A stretch of DNA of 14,902 bases from Bacteroidales bacterium (GCA_029935325.1 JAOZKO010000035.1:1-14902), one strand, 5' to 3'. Shown: positions 1 through 7,987, counted from the first letter of the stretch. Made by a program: numbers and translations. Notes: generated by a model from the sequence alone, not told the origin.

Positions 1-357
1 TCTTTTATTTCCGTTTGATTATCCTTACTTTGAAATATCTCAATTTTATTCTATTTAGAATCAGTTATGTTGGTAATCTTCACTAGATTAGGTAGATAAG
101 GCATTACTTATTTCATTAATTGTCAATTTTATTAATAAGTTTTACAATTCTTGTAACCTTAAAATATAAAGTGCGTAATAGCCACAGTCGTTTGGAAAAC
201 GTAAAAGGATAAAATCACTATTAAATAATAATTGAAAAAAGGTAGTAAGTGTAGCATTTTGCTCAATGTTCATTAATATGCTTATTTTTTTAAACAACAA
301 TAAGAACTATTTTTTTTATTATTAATCAATTAATTGTTAACTTAAACTATTTTTAAA
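1..357. other. AT-rich intergenic region upstream of the pilin-like operon
   Basis: No credible gene is visible. Short open stretches run in from the left edge (for example a frame open from 2 to a TAG at 56-58), but they are no longer than chance allows in such AT-rich DNA. The region must hold the promoter of the gene at 358, yet I find no full TAnnTTTG -7 box close to it. The nearest near-matches have wrong spacing. A 10-bp palindrome CAATTAATTG lies at 327-336, just before the start codon, and could be chance at this base composition. The sequence directly before the ATG is AT-only with no Shine-Dalgarno, as is usual in Bacteroidota. Confidence 0.6.
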
Positions 358-1041
358 ATGAAAAAAGTTTTATTCATTTTTGCAGCGATCCTTATAATGG
401 GAGTAACTGCTCAGAAAAGTTACGCTCAACTCTCCGATGAAGAGTACAACTACGTGACTATGGACTTACGTGGGATTTTAAATCTTACAATGACTACCAA
501 CCCTCAGGTTGATTTTACCTTTAAAACGATTCAGGAGTACAATCTTGGAATTACTCGTTTTAATGCTACTTTATTAGAAGTAGATGCTACTTTAGCATGG
601 GATTTATTCGTTTATGCCAGTACTGACAACTGGAATCAAGTTGAAGCATATTCAACAAACGGAAATGCTTATCTTCCTGCAGAGATTCTTGAAATTCAAT
701 CTTCAGTGACTTCTTCAGCCCCTGTAAATTGTAATTCATTTGTTCCTTTATTAGGACTAACAAACTCAACCGTTGCTGCTGGTGTACCAACAGCTGCTAC
801 TCAGTTTTTAGCAGGTGAGTTTGGAACAGTATCAGCAGCTGGATCAGCATTTGCTCCAGGAACTGCAGCTAACAACCCAACAACACACAAATTTAGAATT
901 GACATGCGATTGAAGCCAGGTATTCCTGCTACTTTCCCTAATTCTACTGTATTGTTGACAGCTAATGGTAATAACGAAGCTTATGCACAAGCTGGTTATT
1001 ATTATTTAGAGGTAGTCTATTCTTTAGTAGAAGACTTATAG
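358..1041 (+). CDS. Secreted pilin-like beta protein (subunit A of the usher-like locus)
   Basis: This is a 227-aa exported protein. Residues 1-23 form a signal peptide (KK, hydrophobic core, likely cut after SYA, before Gln24). The mature part is poor in charge, rich in Thr/Asn/Ala and appears all-beta. It is a paralog of the next gene. Both share the block FxFxTIQEYxxGITxxNA (53-70 here), a WDLFVYA/FDIYVGA strand, an ILELQ/ILEIQ block near 110, and an ending of the form GxYxxxxxYxxVxDL. A terminal G-x-Y beta strand is typical of small Ig-like pilins and spore-coat-U/DUF4402-type subunits, so I infer an exported surface subunit handled by the barrel protein at 1704. There is only one cysteine (125), so no internal disulfide. 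No T9SS C-terminal sorting domain is visible. A hairpin terminator follows at once, suggesting this is the abundant subunit. Secretion is well supported; the pilin role is inference. Confidence 0.8.
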   Translation: MKKVLFIFAAILIMGVTAQKSYAQLSDEEYNYVTMDLRGILNLTMTTNPQVDFTFKTIQEYNLGITRFNATLLEVDATLAWDLFVYASTDNWNQVEAYSTNGNAYLPAEILEIQSSVTSSAPVNCNSFVPLLGLTNSTVAAGVPTAATQFLAGEFGTVSAAGSAFAPGTAANNPTTHKFRIDMRLKPGIPATFPNSTVLLTANGNNEAYAQAGYYYLEVVYSLVEDL

Positions 1042-1056
1042 TTGAAGAAAATCATG

Positions 1057-1091
1057 AAGGGAGTTAGATTTTCTAACTCCTTTCTTGTTTT
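1057..1091 (+). terminator. Rho-independent terminator between the two pilin-like genes
   Basis: A 9-bp perfect stem, GGAGTTAGA (1060-1068) with TCTAACTCC (1072-1080), closes a TTT loop. It extends by three more pairs, including one G-T, to 1057 and 1083, and is followed by the T-rich run TTTCTTGTTTTG. It lies 15 bp after the stop at 1039-1041. Because the downstream genes are close and on the same strand, it may act as a partial terminator that sets the first gene's transcript level above the rest. Confidence 0.8.
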
Positions 1092-1115
1092 GTTAAATTA
1101 ATTAATGATGTTATT

Positions 1116-1688
1116 TTGAGAAAAGTTTTACAAATATTAAGAGCCTTATCCATTACTATTGTATTGTTCAATGGATATTCTGCTTATGCACAAACGGTAA
1201 GCTTTGAGCTAAAGACTTCTCCTAACATTGTTTTTGATTTTAATACTATTCAAGAGTATATCAACGGAATTACTTATATGAATGCTGTAACATTGAATAT
1301 TAATACTACTCAACGTTTCGATATTTATGTTGGTGCCACTACTACTAATCCGGGGTTTTGGAATGTTACTAGTACTTATTCATCGGGAGGAGTTCCTCCA
1401 CCAATAAGTATTCTTGAATTGCAATTTAGGAACGGAAGCTCAACATCATTAATGTCAGGTTTTTTTCCATTGCAAGACATTACAACTCCTACGTATATAA
1501 TTGGAACAAATACTGCTCCAGACCCTTTAATTGCTTGTCCGGCGAATGGCGCAAATGCCCCCGGAGATTATAGTTCAACACCAAGCTGTTATAAATTTAA
1601 TGTTGATTTAAAGATTGTACCTGGCTTTACATATCAAAGTGGGCTATATGAGCTTAGAATCGACTATGTTATTGTTCAAGATTTATAA
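1116..1688 (+). CDS. Secreted pilin-like beta protein (subunit B, paralog of the preceding gene)
   Basis: This is a 190-aa exported protein that starts at TTG 1116. This start gives a complete signal peptide (MRKVLQ..., core ALSITIVLF, cut after AYA, before Gln26) and no in-frame ATG fits. The mature protein shares with subunit A the block FDFNTIQEYINGITYMNA (39-56), FDIYVGA (68-74), ISILELQF (97-104), and the ending SGLYELRIDYVIVQDL. It is about 37 residues shorter, mostly in the loop between the ILELQ block and the C-terminal strands. It has two cysteines (141 and 158) that could form a disulfide, unlike subunit A. It is separated from subunit A by a terminator and lies only 15 bp before the barrel gene, so it is probably co-expressed with the barrel at lower level. 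This would fit a minor, adaptor or tip subunit, which is inference. I do not recognise a named family. Confidence 0.8.
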   Translation: MRKVLQILRALSITIVLFNGYSAYAQTVSFELKTSPNIVFDFNTIQEYINGITYMNAVTLNINTTQRFDIYVGATTTNPGFWNVTSTYSSGGVPPPISILELQFRNGSSTSLMSGFFPLQDITTPTYIIGTNTAPDPLIACPANGANAPGDYSSTPSCYKFNVDLKIVPGFTYQSGLYELRIDYVIVQDL

Positions 1689-1703
1689 GAAATAGAATAT
1701 TTT

Positions 1704-4700
1704 ATGATAAAAAGTCTACTTTTTATTATCATTTGTTTTTTGGGAACAACAAGCTTTCTCCAAGCGCAAAACGAAGGTAAAACTCTTAATGTAAGCTCTT
1801 ATGGCGTGCAAATGGGTTTTCTTCAAGAGCGAAGTAAGATTGATGCCTCTGATATGGCCTCCAATGTTTTGTTTATTATTAATAATACAAACAAACCACT
1901 GGATTTAAATCTTCAAATAAATGCCCCCGCAGCTTGGAAACTTTATGGAATTGCTTCTCAAGACTTAAAATTACAACCCAAAGACACCACTTATATTCCC
2001 GTTAGAATTAGACCGAGTTTAAATATTGAAGGAAATACAAACTATGTTGTAAATGTATTTCTTTCTTCAGAGTCTTTTACTATAACTAATGCAATGTGGT
2101 ATATTGTTGTAGAGAAAGTTTCTTCATGGCATGCATATACTCCTAATAATAAACTATACTTTACTGGTGAAAAGGATTCGGCAAGTTTTGATGTTATTGT
2201 CACAAATGATGGTAATTCGGATGAAGCTTTGCAGGTGAGAGTTATTCCAGAGAGTGAATTGTTATTGATAAATGCTCAAGGAGAGGTAATAACCAATGTT
2301 ACTCGATCAATTTATTTGGGAGGAGGACAGGATACTATATTGAGTTTTAGAGTGAAACTTGATAATAGAGAAAAACTACCAAATGCGCCAACCCCTACAA
2401 AAGGAAATGCTCAGAAGAAATATAGAGTGAAAATAAAAGTCCTTAACGAAAAAACGGGAAAAGGAAGTAATAGGTCATGGTCAGGAAGTATTGATTTTAT
2501 TAAAGTAGAAAATACAAGGAAAATAAAGTCAACTAAATATAATGCATTGCCATTAACCTTTGAGTTCAATATGTATGATGCATTAGCAGATCATACATAT
2601 TCATCTTTAAATATATATGGTAACAAAAGATTTGAGAATAATAGTATGTTAAACTATTTCTTTCAGGCCGATTTTGTTGAAAACCAACTTAATGCAAATA
2701 GTTATTTAGGGAATTACCAATATATTGGATACTCTCATCGTCTTTTTGGTATTGAGCTTGGCGATATTGGTGCTAATAGATCAGGGAGTACATTATCAGG
2801 TAAAGGAGTTAAAGCACATATAAATTTAGCTAAAAACACCATTGGAGGATTATATATTCGTAAGCCTAAGCTTTTTGATGATTACTATGCTACTGGCTTT
2901 GGTTTCTTTCATAATCTTTCATTAAAAAGTTTTTATTGGGAGAACTACTATCAACATTTAGATAATAACCTCAGTAAAGTAATTAGTGATTACGGAAGTA
3001 CTTATGCGAATATTCGACTTGGTCGCTCACATTCATTCAGAATAGGTGGAGGTTATAGTTCTGAGAATCATCAATGGGATCCGACAAGCCCTATAACTGT
3101 AATCGGTTATGGTGCTAATTTTGGCTATTCAGGCTCTTTCAATAAACTGTCATTTACTCTTAATGCAAATTATGGCTCACCGAGCTATACACCACGTAAA
3201 GGAACATTCTCAGTTTCACCAACGGCTAGATATCGATTTAGTTCAAAATATCAAATGGAGTTATCATATTCTCATTTTGATTTTCGACCTGAGATATATA
3301 CCCGAGGAGTTTTACTGAATTCTGATATTTATAATACACATGATAATTATAGCCTAAAGCTATTTTATAAAAAAGGTAAGAACCTATTTATCTTTCAACC
3401 AAAATATTATACAATTTACTCATCACCAATTGATGCACAAACTGGTGGTGTAGCTTTTGAATATCGCTTGCAATCTCGTAGCGCATTTAAGTTTAATACT
3501 AATGGCTTTATGGGATATTCTTACTTCCCTCGTTCTGCTGATTTAGGTGAGGTGTTTGTTTCTTCATTGAGAGCCTCAGCACGCTATAAGAACTTTCAGG
3601 CAAATGCTAGATATTACTATGGACCGTATTATCAAATTGAGCAACTACAATTTGTTCAAACCGGAATTAATCCTCAGAAACTATATTTTGATACTTATTA
3701 CGATTATTGGTTTTTAAATAATAAGATGCGTTTAAACCTAAATCTTAATTATTACTTCAATACAATTAATGTTCGTAATCAGTTAAATACTAGACCAGAG
3801 CTATTCTATTATGCTGAAAGTGGCTTTAGATTTAGCCTTTATGGTAGATATATCTTATTTGGAGAGGGCGAGTATACAAGGACATATTCTGGTGCTTCAG
3901 GCTCTGTTCATGAAGAGGTTGTACCAGCAAGTGTTTCGTATCGATTGGAGTTTGGAGCAGGTATTAAGTTTGATTTGAATATGCCTATTGGCCTAAAAAA
4001 GAATTATGATGTTAAGGTAATTGCTTTCCGCGATATGAATGGTAATGGTAAAAAAGATATTAACGAAAAAGGAATTAGCGATATGCTGATTACGGTAAAA
4101 CTTAATGATACTATTACTAATAATCCTAGCGACCAATACCAGCCAGGAGGATATGGAAGGACTGAAGAATATGATTTAGTAACTAACGGAAAAGGTGTTG
4201 TTGAGTATTTAAATATCCCCATGGGCGATTATGTGATTACTGCTATGCCATTAGCCTCAATGGGAGGTTGGTTCGATGGTAAAACATTCTATAGAACAAT
4301 TGATAAGAATAAAACTATTTATATCCCTCTTAGTCGAGGTGCAAGAATTAGTGGTGGAGTACTGCTTGAGCGCGATCAATACGGAACAAATAAAAAGGTT
4401 AACCTTAGTAGTATTAGGATTACAGCAGTAAATCAAGATAATGGTAAGACTTTTAGTACACTAACAACAGGTGCTGGTAATTTTGTGCTTTTTGTTCCTA
4501 ATGGAAATTATGTGATGATGATAAATGAATCAGCAGTAGATAATCATTTTGCATTCTTACAAAATAATATACCAATAGAAATTAACAAGGATTTTGAGAA
4601 TTATAATGTTAGTTTTTACTTATCCGAAAAGCAAAGAAATATTAATGTAAACGGTAAACGTACCCGTCCGTTACCTATAAAAAGAAATAACATTGTCCCA

Positions 4701-5327
4701 GGTTCTAAGAAATCAGACTCAGACCAACGTACCCAATTGGAGGATCCAAATTATCTGCCAGTAGTTGAACCACAGGAGGAAGGAACAGTTTGGTTAGTGC
4801 AATTATTCCCTAATGAGAAGCCAAGAATGTTGGTGTCTGATTTTGAAGAGTTAACAGGAATTGCAAATGTTCGCTGTATTACAGGCCAAGATGCTAGTTT
4901 CCTATATGTTACAGAGAGCTTTGAAAAGAAGAAGGATGCAAAGAGACTACTTAAGAAGGTGAGTAAGAAAGGCTTTAAAGAGGCTCAGGTTATTTCTATG
5001 GTGTTTGGTAATAAGGAAGTAGAAGTGAAAGATAGTATTCCAGAAGAAAAAGGAATAGAGAAAACCATTAAGAGATTAGATGCTGAAGAAGATAAGGGCT
5101 TTTATAGAGTTGAAATAAAGACTTCAGCAATACAACTAAAATCTGAGGATTTTATGAGCATTGTTTCTGATATTGAAACAATTTATGAAGTAGAGGAAAA
5201 AGGAGTGTTCAAATATTCTGTTGGTAAATTCGATACTTTTGAAGAGGCAAAATCATATAAGAAGGAAATTGCAAGAATGTATAATCTAAAAGATTTATTT
5301 GTTACTCAGTATAAAGAAGCGTGGTAA
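1704..5327 (+). CDS. Usher-like outer-membrane beta-barrel protein with Ig-like, calcium-loop and SPOR-like domains
   Basis: This is a 1207-aa exported protein with a signal peptide at 1-22 (cut near LQAQ). Residues 23-137 and about 140-270 look like two Ig-like sandwiches of the NEW3/PapD type (NNTNKPLDLNLQI, then VTNDGNSDEALQV). Residues about 280-760 are dense amphipathic aromatic strands of an outer-membrane barrel. They include FGIELGDIGANRSGSTLSGKG (348-368), which resembles the GDxxxxSxxFSGRG stretch near the start of fimbrial usher barrels. Residues 766-880 carry VKVIAFRDMNGNGKKDINEKG, a DxNxNGxxDxxE calcium loop as in SdrD-B domains and in the C-terminal part of some ushers. Residues 881-975 form a CarboxypepD_reg/CNA-B-like sandwich, then comes a polar linker. 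Two SPOR-like repeats follow (about 1027-1100 and 1132-1207). The SPOR-like repeats imply a periplasmic, peptidoglycan-facing C-terminus. Classical ushers are about 800-870 aa and lack SPOR domains. I infer translocation or assembly of the two small proteins encoded upstream. The alternative is a structural outer-membrane protein of unknown role. Confidence 0.75.
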   Translation: MIKSLLFIIICFLGTTSFLQAQNEGKTLNVSSYGVQMGFLQERSKIDASDMASNVLFIINNTNKPLDLNLQINAPAAWKLYGIASQDLKLQPKDTTYIPVRIRPSLNIEGNTNYVVNVFLSSESFTITNAMWYIVVEKVSSWHAYTPNNKLYFTGEKDSASFDVIVTNDGNSDEALQVRVIPESELLLINAQGEVITNVTRSIYLGGGQDTILSFRVKLDNREKLPNAPTPTKGNAQKKYRVKIKVLNEKTGKGSNRSWSGSIDFIKVENTRKIKSTKYNALPLTFEFNMYDALADHTYSSLNIYGNKRFENNSMLNYFFQADFVENQLNANSYLGNYQYIGYSHRLFGIELGDIGANRSGSTLSGKGVKAHINLAKNTIGGLYIRKPKLFDDYYATGFGFFHNLSLKSFYWENYYQHLDNNLSKVISDYGSTYANIRLGRSHSFRIGGGYSSENHQWDPTSPITVIGYGANFGYSGSFNKLSFTLNANYGSPSYTPRKGTFSVSPTARYRFSSKYQMELSYSHFDFRPEIYTRGVLLNSDIYNTHDNYSLKLFYKKGKNLFIFQPKYYTIYSSPIDAQTGGVAFEYRLQSRSAFKFNTNGFMGYSYFPRSADLGEVFVSSLRASARYKNFQANARYYYGPYYQIEQLQFVQTGINPQKLYFDTYYDYWFLNNKMRLNLNLNYYFNTINVRNQLNTRPELFYYAESGFRFSLYGRYILFGEGEYTRTYSGASGSVHEEVVPASVSYRLEFGAGIKFDLNMPIGLKKNYDVKVIAFRDMNGNGKKDINEKGISDMLITVKLNDTITNNPSDQYQPGGYGRTEEYDLVTNGKGVVEYLNIPMGDYVITAMPLASMGGWFDGKTFYRTIDKNKTIYIPLSRGARISGGVLLERDQYGTNKKVNLSSIRITAVNQDNGKTFSTLTTGAGNFVLFVPNGNYVMMINESAVDNHFAFLQNNIPIEINKDFENYNVSFYLSEKQRNINVNGKRTRPLPIKRNNIVPGSKKSDSDQRTQLEDPNYLPVVEPQEEGTVWLVQLFPNEKPRMLVSDFEELTGIANVRCITGQDASFLYVTESFEKKKDAKRLLKKVSKKGFKEAQVISMVFGNKEVEVKDSIPEEKGIEKTIKRLDAEEDKGFYRVEIKTSAIQLKSEDFMSIVSDIETIYEVEEKGVFKYSVGKFDTFEEAKSYKKEIARMYNLKDLFVTQYKEAW

Positions 5328-5378
5328 TAGGTCTGTGGATTTTCCTTAATTGTCATTAATAAATCAATAATATATAGC

Positions 5379-5759
5379 ATGAAGCACTTTGTGGAATTGC
5401 AGCAAAAGCTAAATATAGAATACTTTAGAGCGCTTATTGCAGTTGCAATGGCTGATGGTAAACTATTGGAAGAAGAAAAGCTATTCTTTACCGAAAAAGC
5501 ACAGGAGTTTGGTTTATCTGTTCAAAGTATTCAAGATATGCTATCGACGGAACTTGATAGTATCAATGATCAAATAGACCATAAGGTTGATGATGTGGAT
5601 TTTATTACAGATATTGTGGCTATGGCTATGATAGACGGTGAATTACATGAAAAGGAATATTTGCTTTGTGTGGAATTGTCAAAGAGAAAAGGTTTTTCAA
5701 AAGAGGAAGTGGATAAAACTATTCAGGAATTAAGAAATTTAATACAAGCTAAAAAGTAG
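5379..5759 (+). CDS. TerB-like helical protein
   Basis: This is a 126-aa protein with no signal peptide and predicted all-helical. It has an internal duplication typical of the TerB/DjlA-N fold: AMADGKLLEEEK at 23-34 and AMIDGELHEKEY at 83-94, each an Ala-Met-x-Asp-Gly acidic motif at the start of a helix-turn-helix pair. Family members occur in tellurite-resistance clusters and as stand-alone cytoplasmic proteins, some linked to membrane stress, and the acidic motifs are thought to bind metal. It lies 51 bp after the barrel gene and 5 bp before the lipoprotein gene, so it is probably in the same transcription unit. No other ter genes are present, so a tellurite role is not supported. The fold call is fairly sure; the function is unknown. 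Confidence 0.75.
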   Translation: MKHFVELQQKLNIEYFRALIAVAMADGKLLEEEKLFFTEKAQEFGLSVQSIQDMLSTELDSINDQIDHKVDDVDFITDIVAMAMIDGELHEKEYLLCVELSKRKGFSKEEVDKTIQELRNLIQAKK

Positions 5760-5764
5760 ATATT

Positions 5765-6406
5765 ATGAATTCAAAGTTATTTTTCTTGGTTTTTTCTCTG
5801 CTAGTATTTTTGAGTGCATGCCAGCAGAATGAAAGTGCAAATACTGATGATGTTGTTAGTAGCGATGTGCCAGTAGCTGATTTTGTTGTGGAAAACGATA
5901 GTGCAAAATCAGAGTATATAGAAAATACGGATAATAGTGATAATTCTAAAGAGCAGTTGCAGGCTAATAGTAAGATAGATTCAAATGAAGATACCCAAGA
6001 GATACCATCAACTAAGGAACAAATTAGTAAAGAAATAAGTACTGCTGCTGATTTGGAATTAGAGATGAATAATAAAGTGAATAAAAATGTTAATCCCGAT
6101 AATTATAATGGAATTTCTGAGATTAATAATGAATCTCATATTCTAGTTATTCCTGTATATTCTGATGCTGATAAAGCAAAATACTACGTAAATTTTGCAA
6201 CAAATGTACATAAGTATATCAAAACGGATTTGGCAAAAATATTTAAAGACACCCAAGAAGTTTATGTAATTCAGAATCAAGGTCTATTTCAATATTGCTT
6301 GGGGCAGTTTGAGTTTAAAGATGCTGCAGATAATTTCAAATTAGAAGTAGATAAGAAATTTGGCTTTAAAGATTCTCAAGTGGTTAATTTTGAAGAAGCT
6401 TGGTAG
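5765..6406 (+). CDS. Lipoprotein with C-terminal SPOR-like domain
   Basis: This is a 213-aa protein with a lipoprotein signal: hydrophobic core FFLVFSLLVF, lipobox LSAC, lipidated Cys19. Residues 20-120 are a disordered, acidic Asp/Ser/Asn/Glu-rich linker. Residues about 124-213 form a SPOR-like module (SHILVIPVYSD..., VIQNQGLFQYCLGQFEFKDA..., ending FEEAW). The last 40 residues align without gaps to the last 40 of the barrel protein encoded at 1704, with 13 identities by eye, including F-x-Y-x-x-G-x-F and a shared terminal Glu-Ala-Trp. SPOR domains bind denuded peptidoglycan glycan strands, so an outer-membrane-anchored, wall-binding partner of the barrel is plausible. It is the last gene of the + strand cluster and converges with the OstA-like gene. 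No clear terminator hairpin is visible in the 54-bp gap. Confidence 0.75.
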   Translation: MNSKLFFLVFSLLVFLSACQQNESANTDDVVSSDVPVADFVVENDSAKSEYIENTDNSDNSKEQLQANSKIDSNEDTQEIPSTKEQISKEISTAADLELEMNNKVNKNVNPDNYNGISEINNESHILVIPVYSDADKAKYYVNFATNVHKYIKTDLAKIFKDTQEVYVIQNQGLFQYCLGQFEFKDAADNFKLEVDKKFGFKDSQVVNFEEAW

Positions 6407-6460
6407 ATTTTACTTTTCAATAGGCTTTATATAAATCACTTAACCTAATCCTATATTCCT

Positions 6461-7969
6461 CTATAACTTCGCAGGTTCCCAAATAAATATTTCATCCTTG
6501 TTTTTAGGTCTCCAGTGTTCGTAGGATTTAAACCCACGCAAATAAAGTGCTCTTTTAGAAACTCTTGCCACTGGGTTTAAGCTAGCCGTAGGTTTATTAA
6601 GATAAATAATATTGCTAACTCCATCATCATTAAACTCCACACGCATATCGCTAGAACTTCCTAAATTAACTCCTATTAATTCCTTATCTTCATCACGAGT
6701 AAAATATACTGACTGTGAGTTTCCAAATACATCCACTTTATCGATTTTATCATCCTTAAAATGAGCTAGCATATTTTTTCCTGCAACTTGATTGTAATAC
6801 TTCAATGAATCATGTTGTAATACAAAAGCATTCGTGTCAATATATATTTTATCTAGTTTGCTGTTCGTTATTAATGCCCTGATTTTCATACCCGATAACT
6901 GACTATTGCTTCCCCATATCAAAGGTTCGTTATACATTATCATAATAGAATCTTGCATATGATAAACCAAAGAATCGCATTTGCCCTGGATGTCTGACCT
7001 GAAAAATTTTACCCGATTAAAGGCATAAAAGCTTTTTGCTTGATTGCTGCTGTCAAACTCAATCCTCAATGTATCAGCATGCATAAAAAGCGAGTCATTT
7101 TCCTCATCAATAATTATTGCGAGGCTACTGTCAGCAAAAATAGTGCTTCCTCCATTTTCAAAATACTCAGCATAATGCCCTGATACAACAATGTTCTTTA
7201 CAGTATCAATTAGTTTTACATTAATAAATGCTTGTCCGTAACCGAGATCCCTATCGTAATACAAACTATCGGCAAAAAGTTCCTGTGCTTTGTTGCGCAA
7301 TACTGTGTTCTTTTGGTATCTAGAGGTGTTATTATCAGTATTATACCAGCCATTCTCGCAGTAAATAGAGTTTTCTTCGCTAATAATATTTGTAGGGCCA
7401 TGAAAGTATGAGGTCTTGCTTCGGGTATTATATATTAATGTGTCGGAATGCATAGTGTAGTTTGGGTTTACCAAAATAACATTATGCTGAAAATAAATTG
7501 TTTTCTCTTGTGAATAGTAATGCCCTAACCTGCTAGTTAGTGTGTTGTCTGTATCAATAATTTTCCCTCCGGTATAATAATATGCAACTTTAGTCTTAAG
7601 ATTATAGCGCAAATGCTCAGTTGTTAATGTCATCTTTTGGTCCCGAAGCCGAACATTGCTATGTAGTTCTGCTAATTTCGTATTTCCTGAATAATTAAGT
7701 GTATCACCATAAATATGAACGGAGTCGTTATCATTGATATATATATTCCCGAAAGCATCAAGGGAATTCTCACTATCGTAAAAAAATGCACTATCACAAT
7801 GCATGGTAGTTGCTTCGTGCTTGAATATTACTTTCCCACTAAGCTTCTGAACCTTTTTGCCATTATAGGTAGCAGGGCTAAGCTTATCCGCTCTAATAAG
7901 TTTGATCTTCCTTTGAGCCGATATGTTTATACTCAAAGCTAGAATAATAAAAAGTAGAATGTACTTCAT
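6461..7969 (-). CDS. OstA-like (LptA/OstA-N family) periplasmic LPS-transport protein
   Basis: This is a 502-aa protein with a signal peptide (MKYILLFIILALSINISAQ, cut near Ala18/Gln19). The mature part is a long series of short beta repeats, such as LSGKVIFKHEATTMHCDSAFFYDSENSLDAFGNI and HIYGDTLNYSG. These have the typical OstA-N pattern of G-x-V-x-F, CDSAxxY and AxGNV/I blocks, forming the beta-jellyroll (taco) groove that carries LPS lipid A across the periplasm. Proteobacterial LptA is about 185 aa. This length is typical of the long OstA-like proteins of Bacteroidota, which lack the LptD barrel. There is no outer-membrane barrel here, so it is not LptD. It diverges from an LptF/LptG permease gene, which supports a role in the Lpt bridge. 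A TATCTTTG -7 box lies just upstream. Confidence 0.85.
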   Translation of the reverse strand: MKYILLFIILALSINISAQRKIKLIRADKLSPATYNGKKVQKLSGKVIFKHEATTMHCDSAFFYDSENSLDAFGNIYINDNDSVHIYGDTLNYSGNTKLAELHSNVRLRDQKMTLTTEHLRYNLKTKVAYYYTGGKIIDTDNTLTSRLGHYYSQEKTIYFQHNVILVNPNYTMHSDTLIYNTRSKTSYFHGPTNIISEENSIYCENGWYNTDNNTSRYQKNTVLRNKAQELFADSLYYDRDLGYGQAFINVKLIDTVKNIVVSGHYAEYFENGGSTIFADSSLAIIIDEENDSLFMHADTLRIEFDSSNQAKSFYAFNRVKFFRSDIQGKCDSLVYHMQDSIMIMYNEPLIWGSNSQLSGMKIRALITNSKLDKIYIDTNAFVLQHDSLKYYNQVAGKNMLAHFKDDKIDKVDVFGNSQSVYFTRDEDKELIGVNLGSSSDMRVEFNDDGVSNIIYLNKPTASLNPVARVSKRALYLRGFKSYEHWRPKNKDEIFIWEPAKL

Positions 7970-7987
7970 TTAAATATTAATTTGCTG

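Noticed and set aside
2..58. C-terminal end of a gene entering from the left edge
   Set aside because: It has only 18 open codons before a TAG, within chance, and no recognisable protein motif.
358..1688. Type IX secretion cargo for the two small secreted proteins
   Set aside because: Neither protein ends in a recognisable T9SS C-terminal domain of 70-80 residues. Their ends are short pilin-like strands ending in Val-x-Asp-Leu.
5379..5759. Tellurite-resistance determinant
   Set aside because: Only the TerB-like fold is present. No terA, terC, terD or terZ homolog is in the window and the neighbours are envelope genes.
6461..7969. LptD assignment for the OstA-like protein
   Set aside because: The whole mature protein is made of OstA-N-like repeats and there is no C-terminal outer-membrane barrel region.
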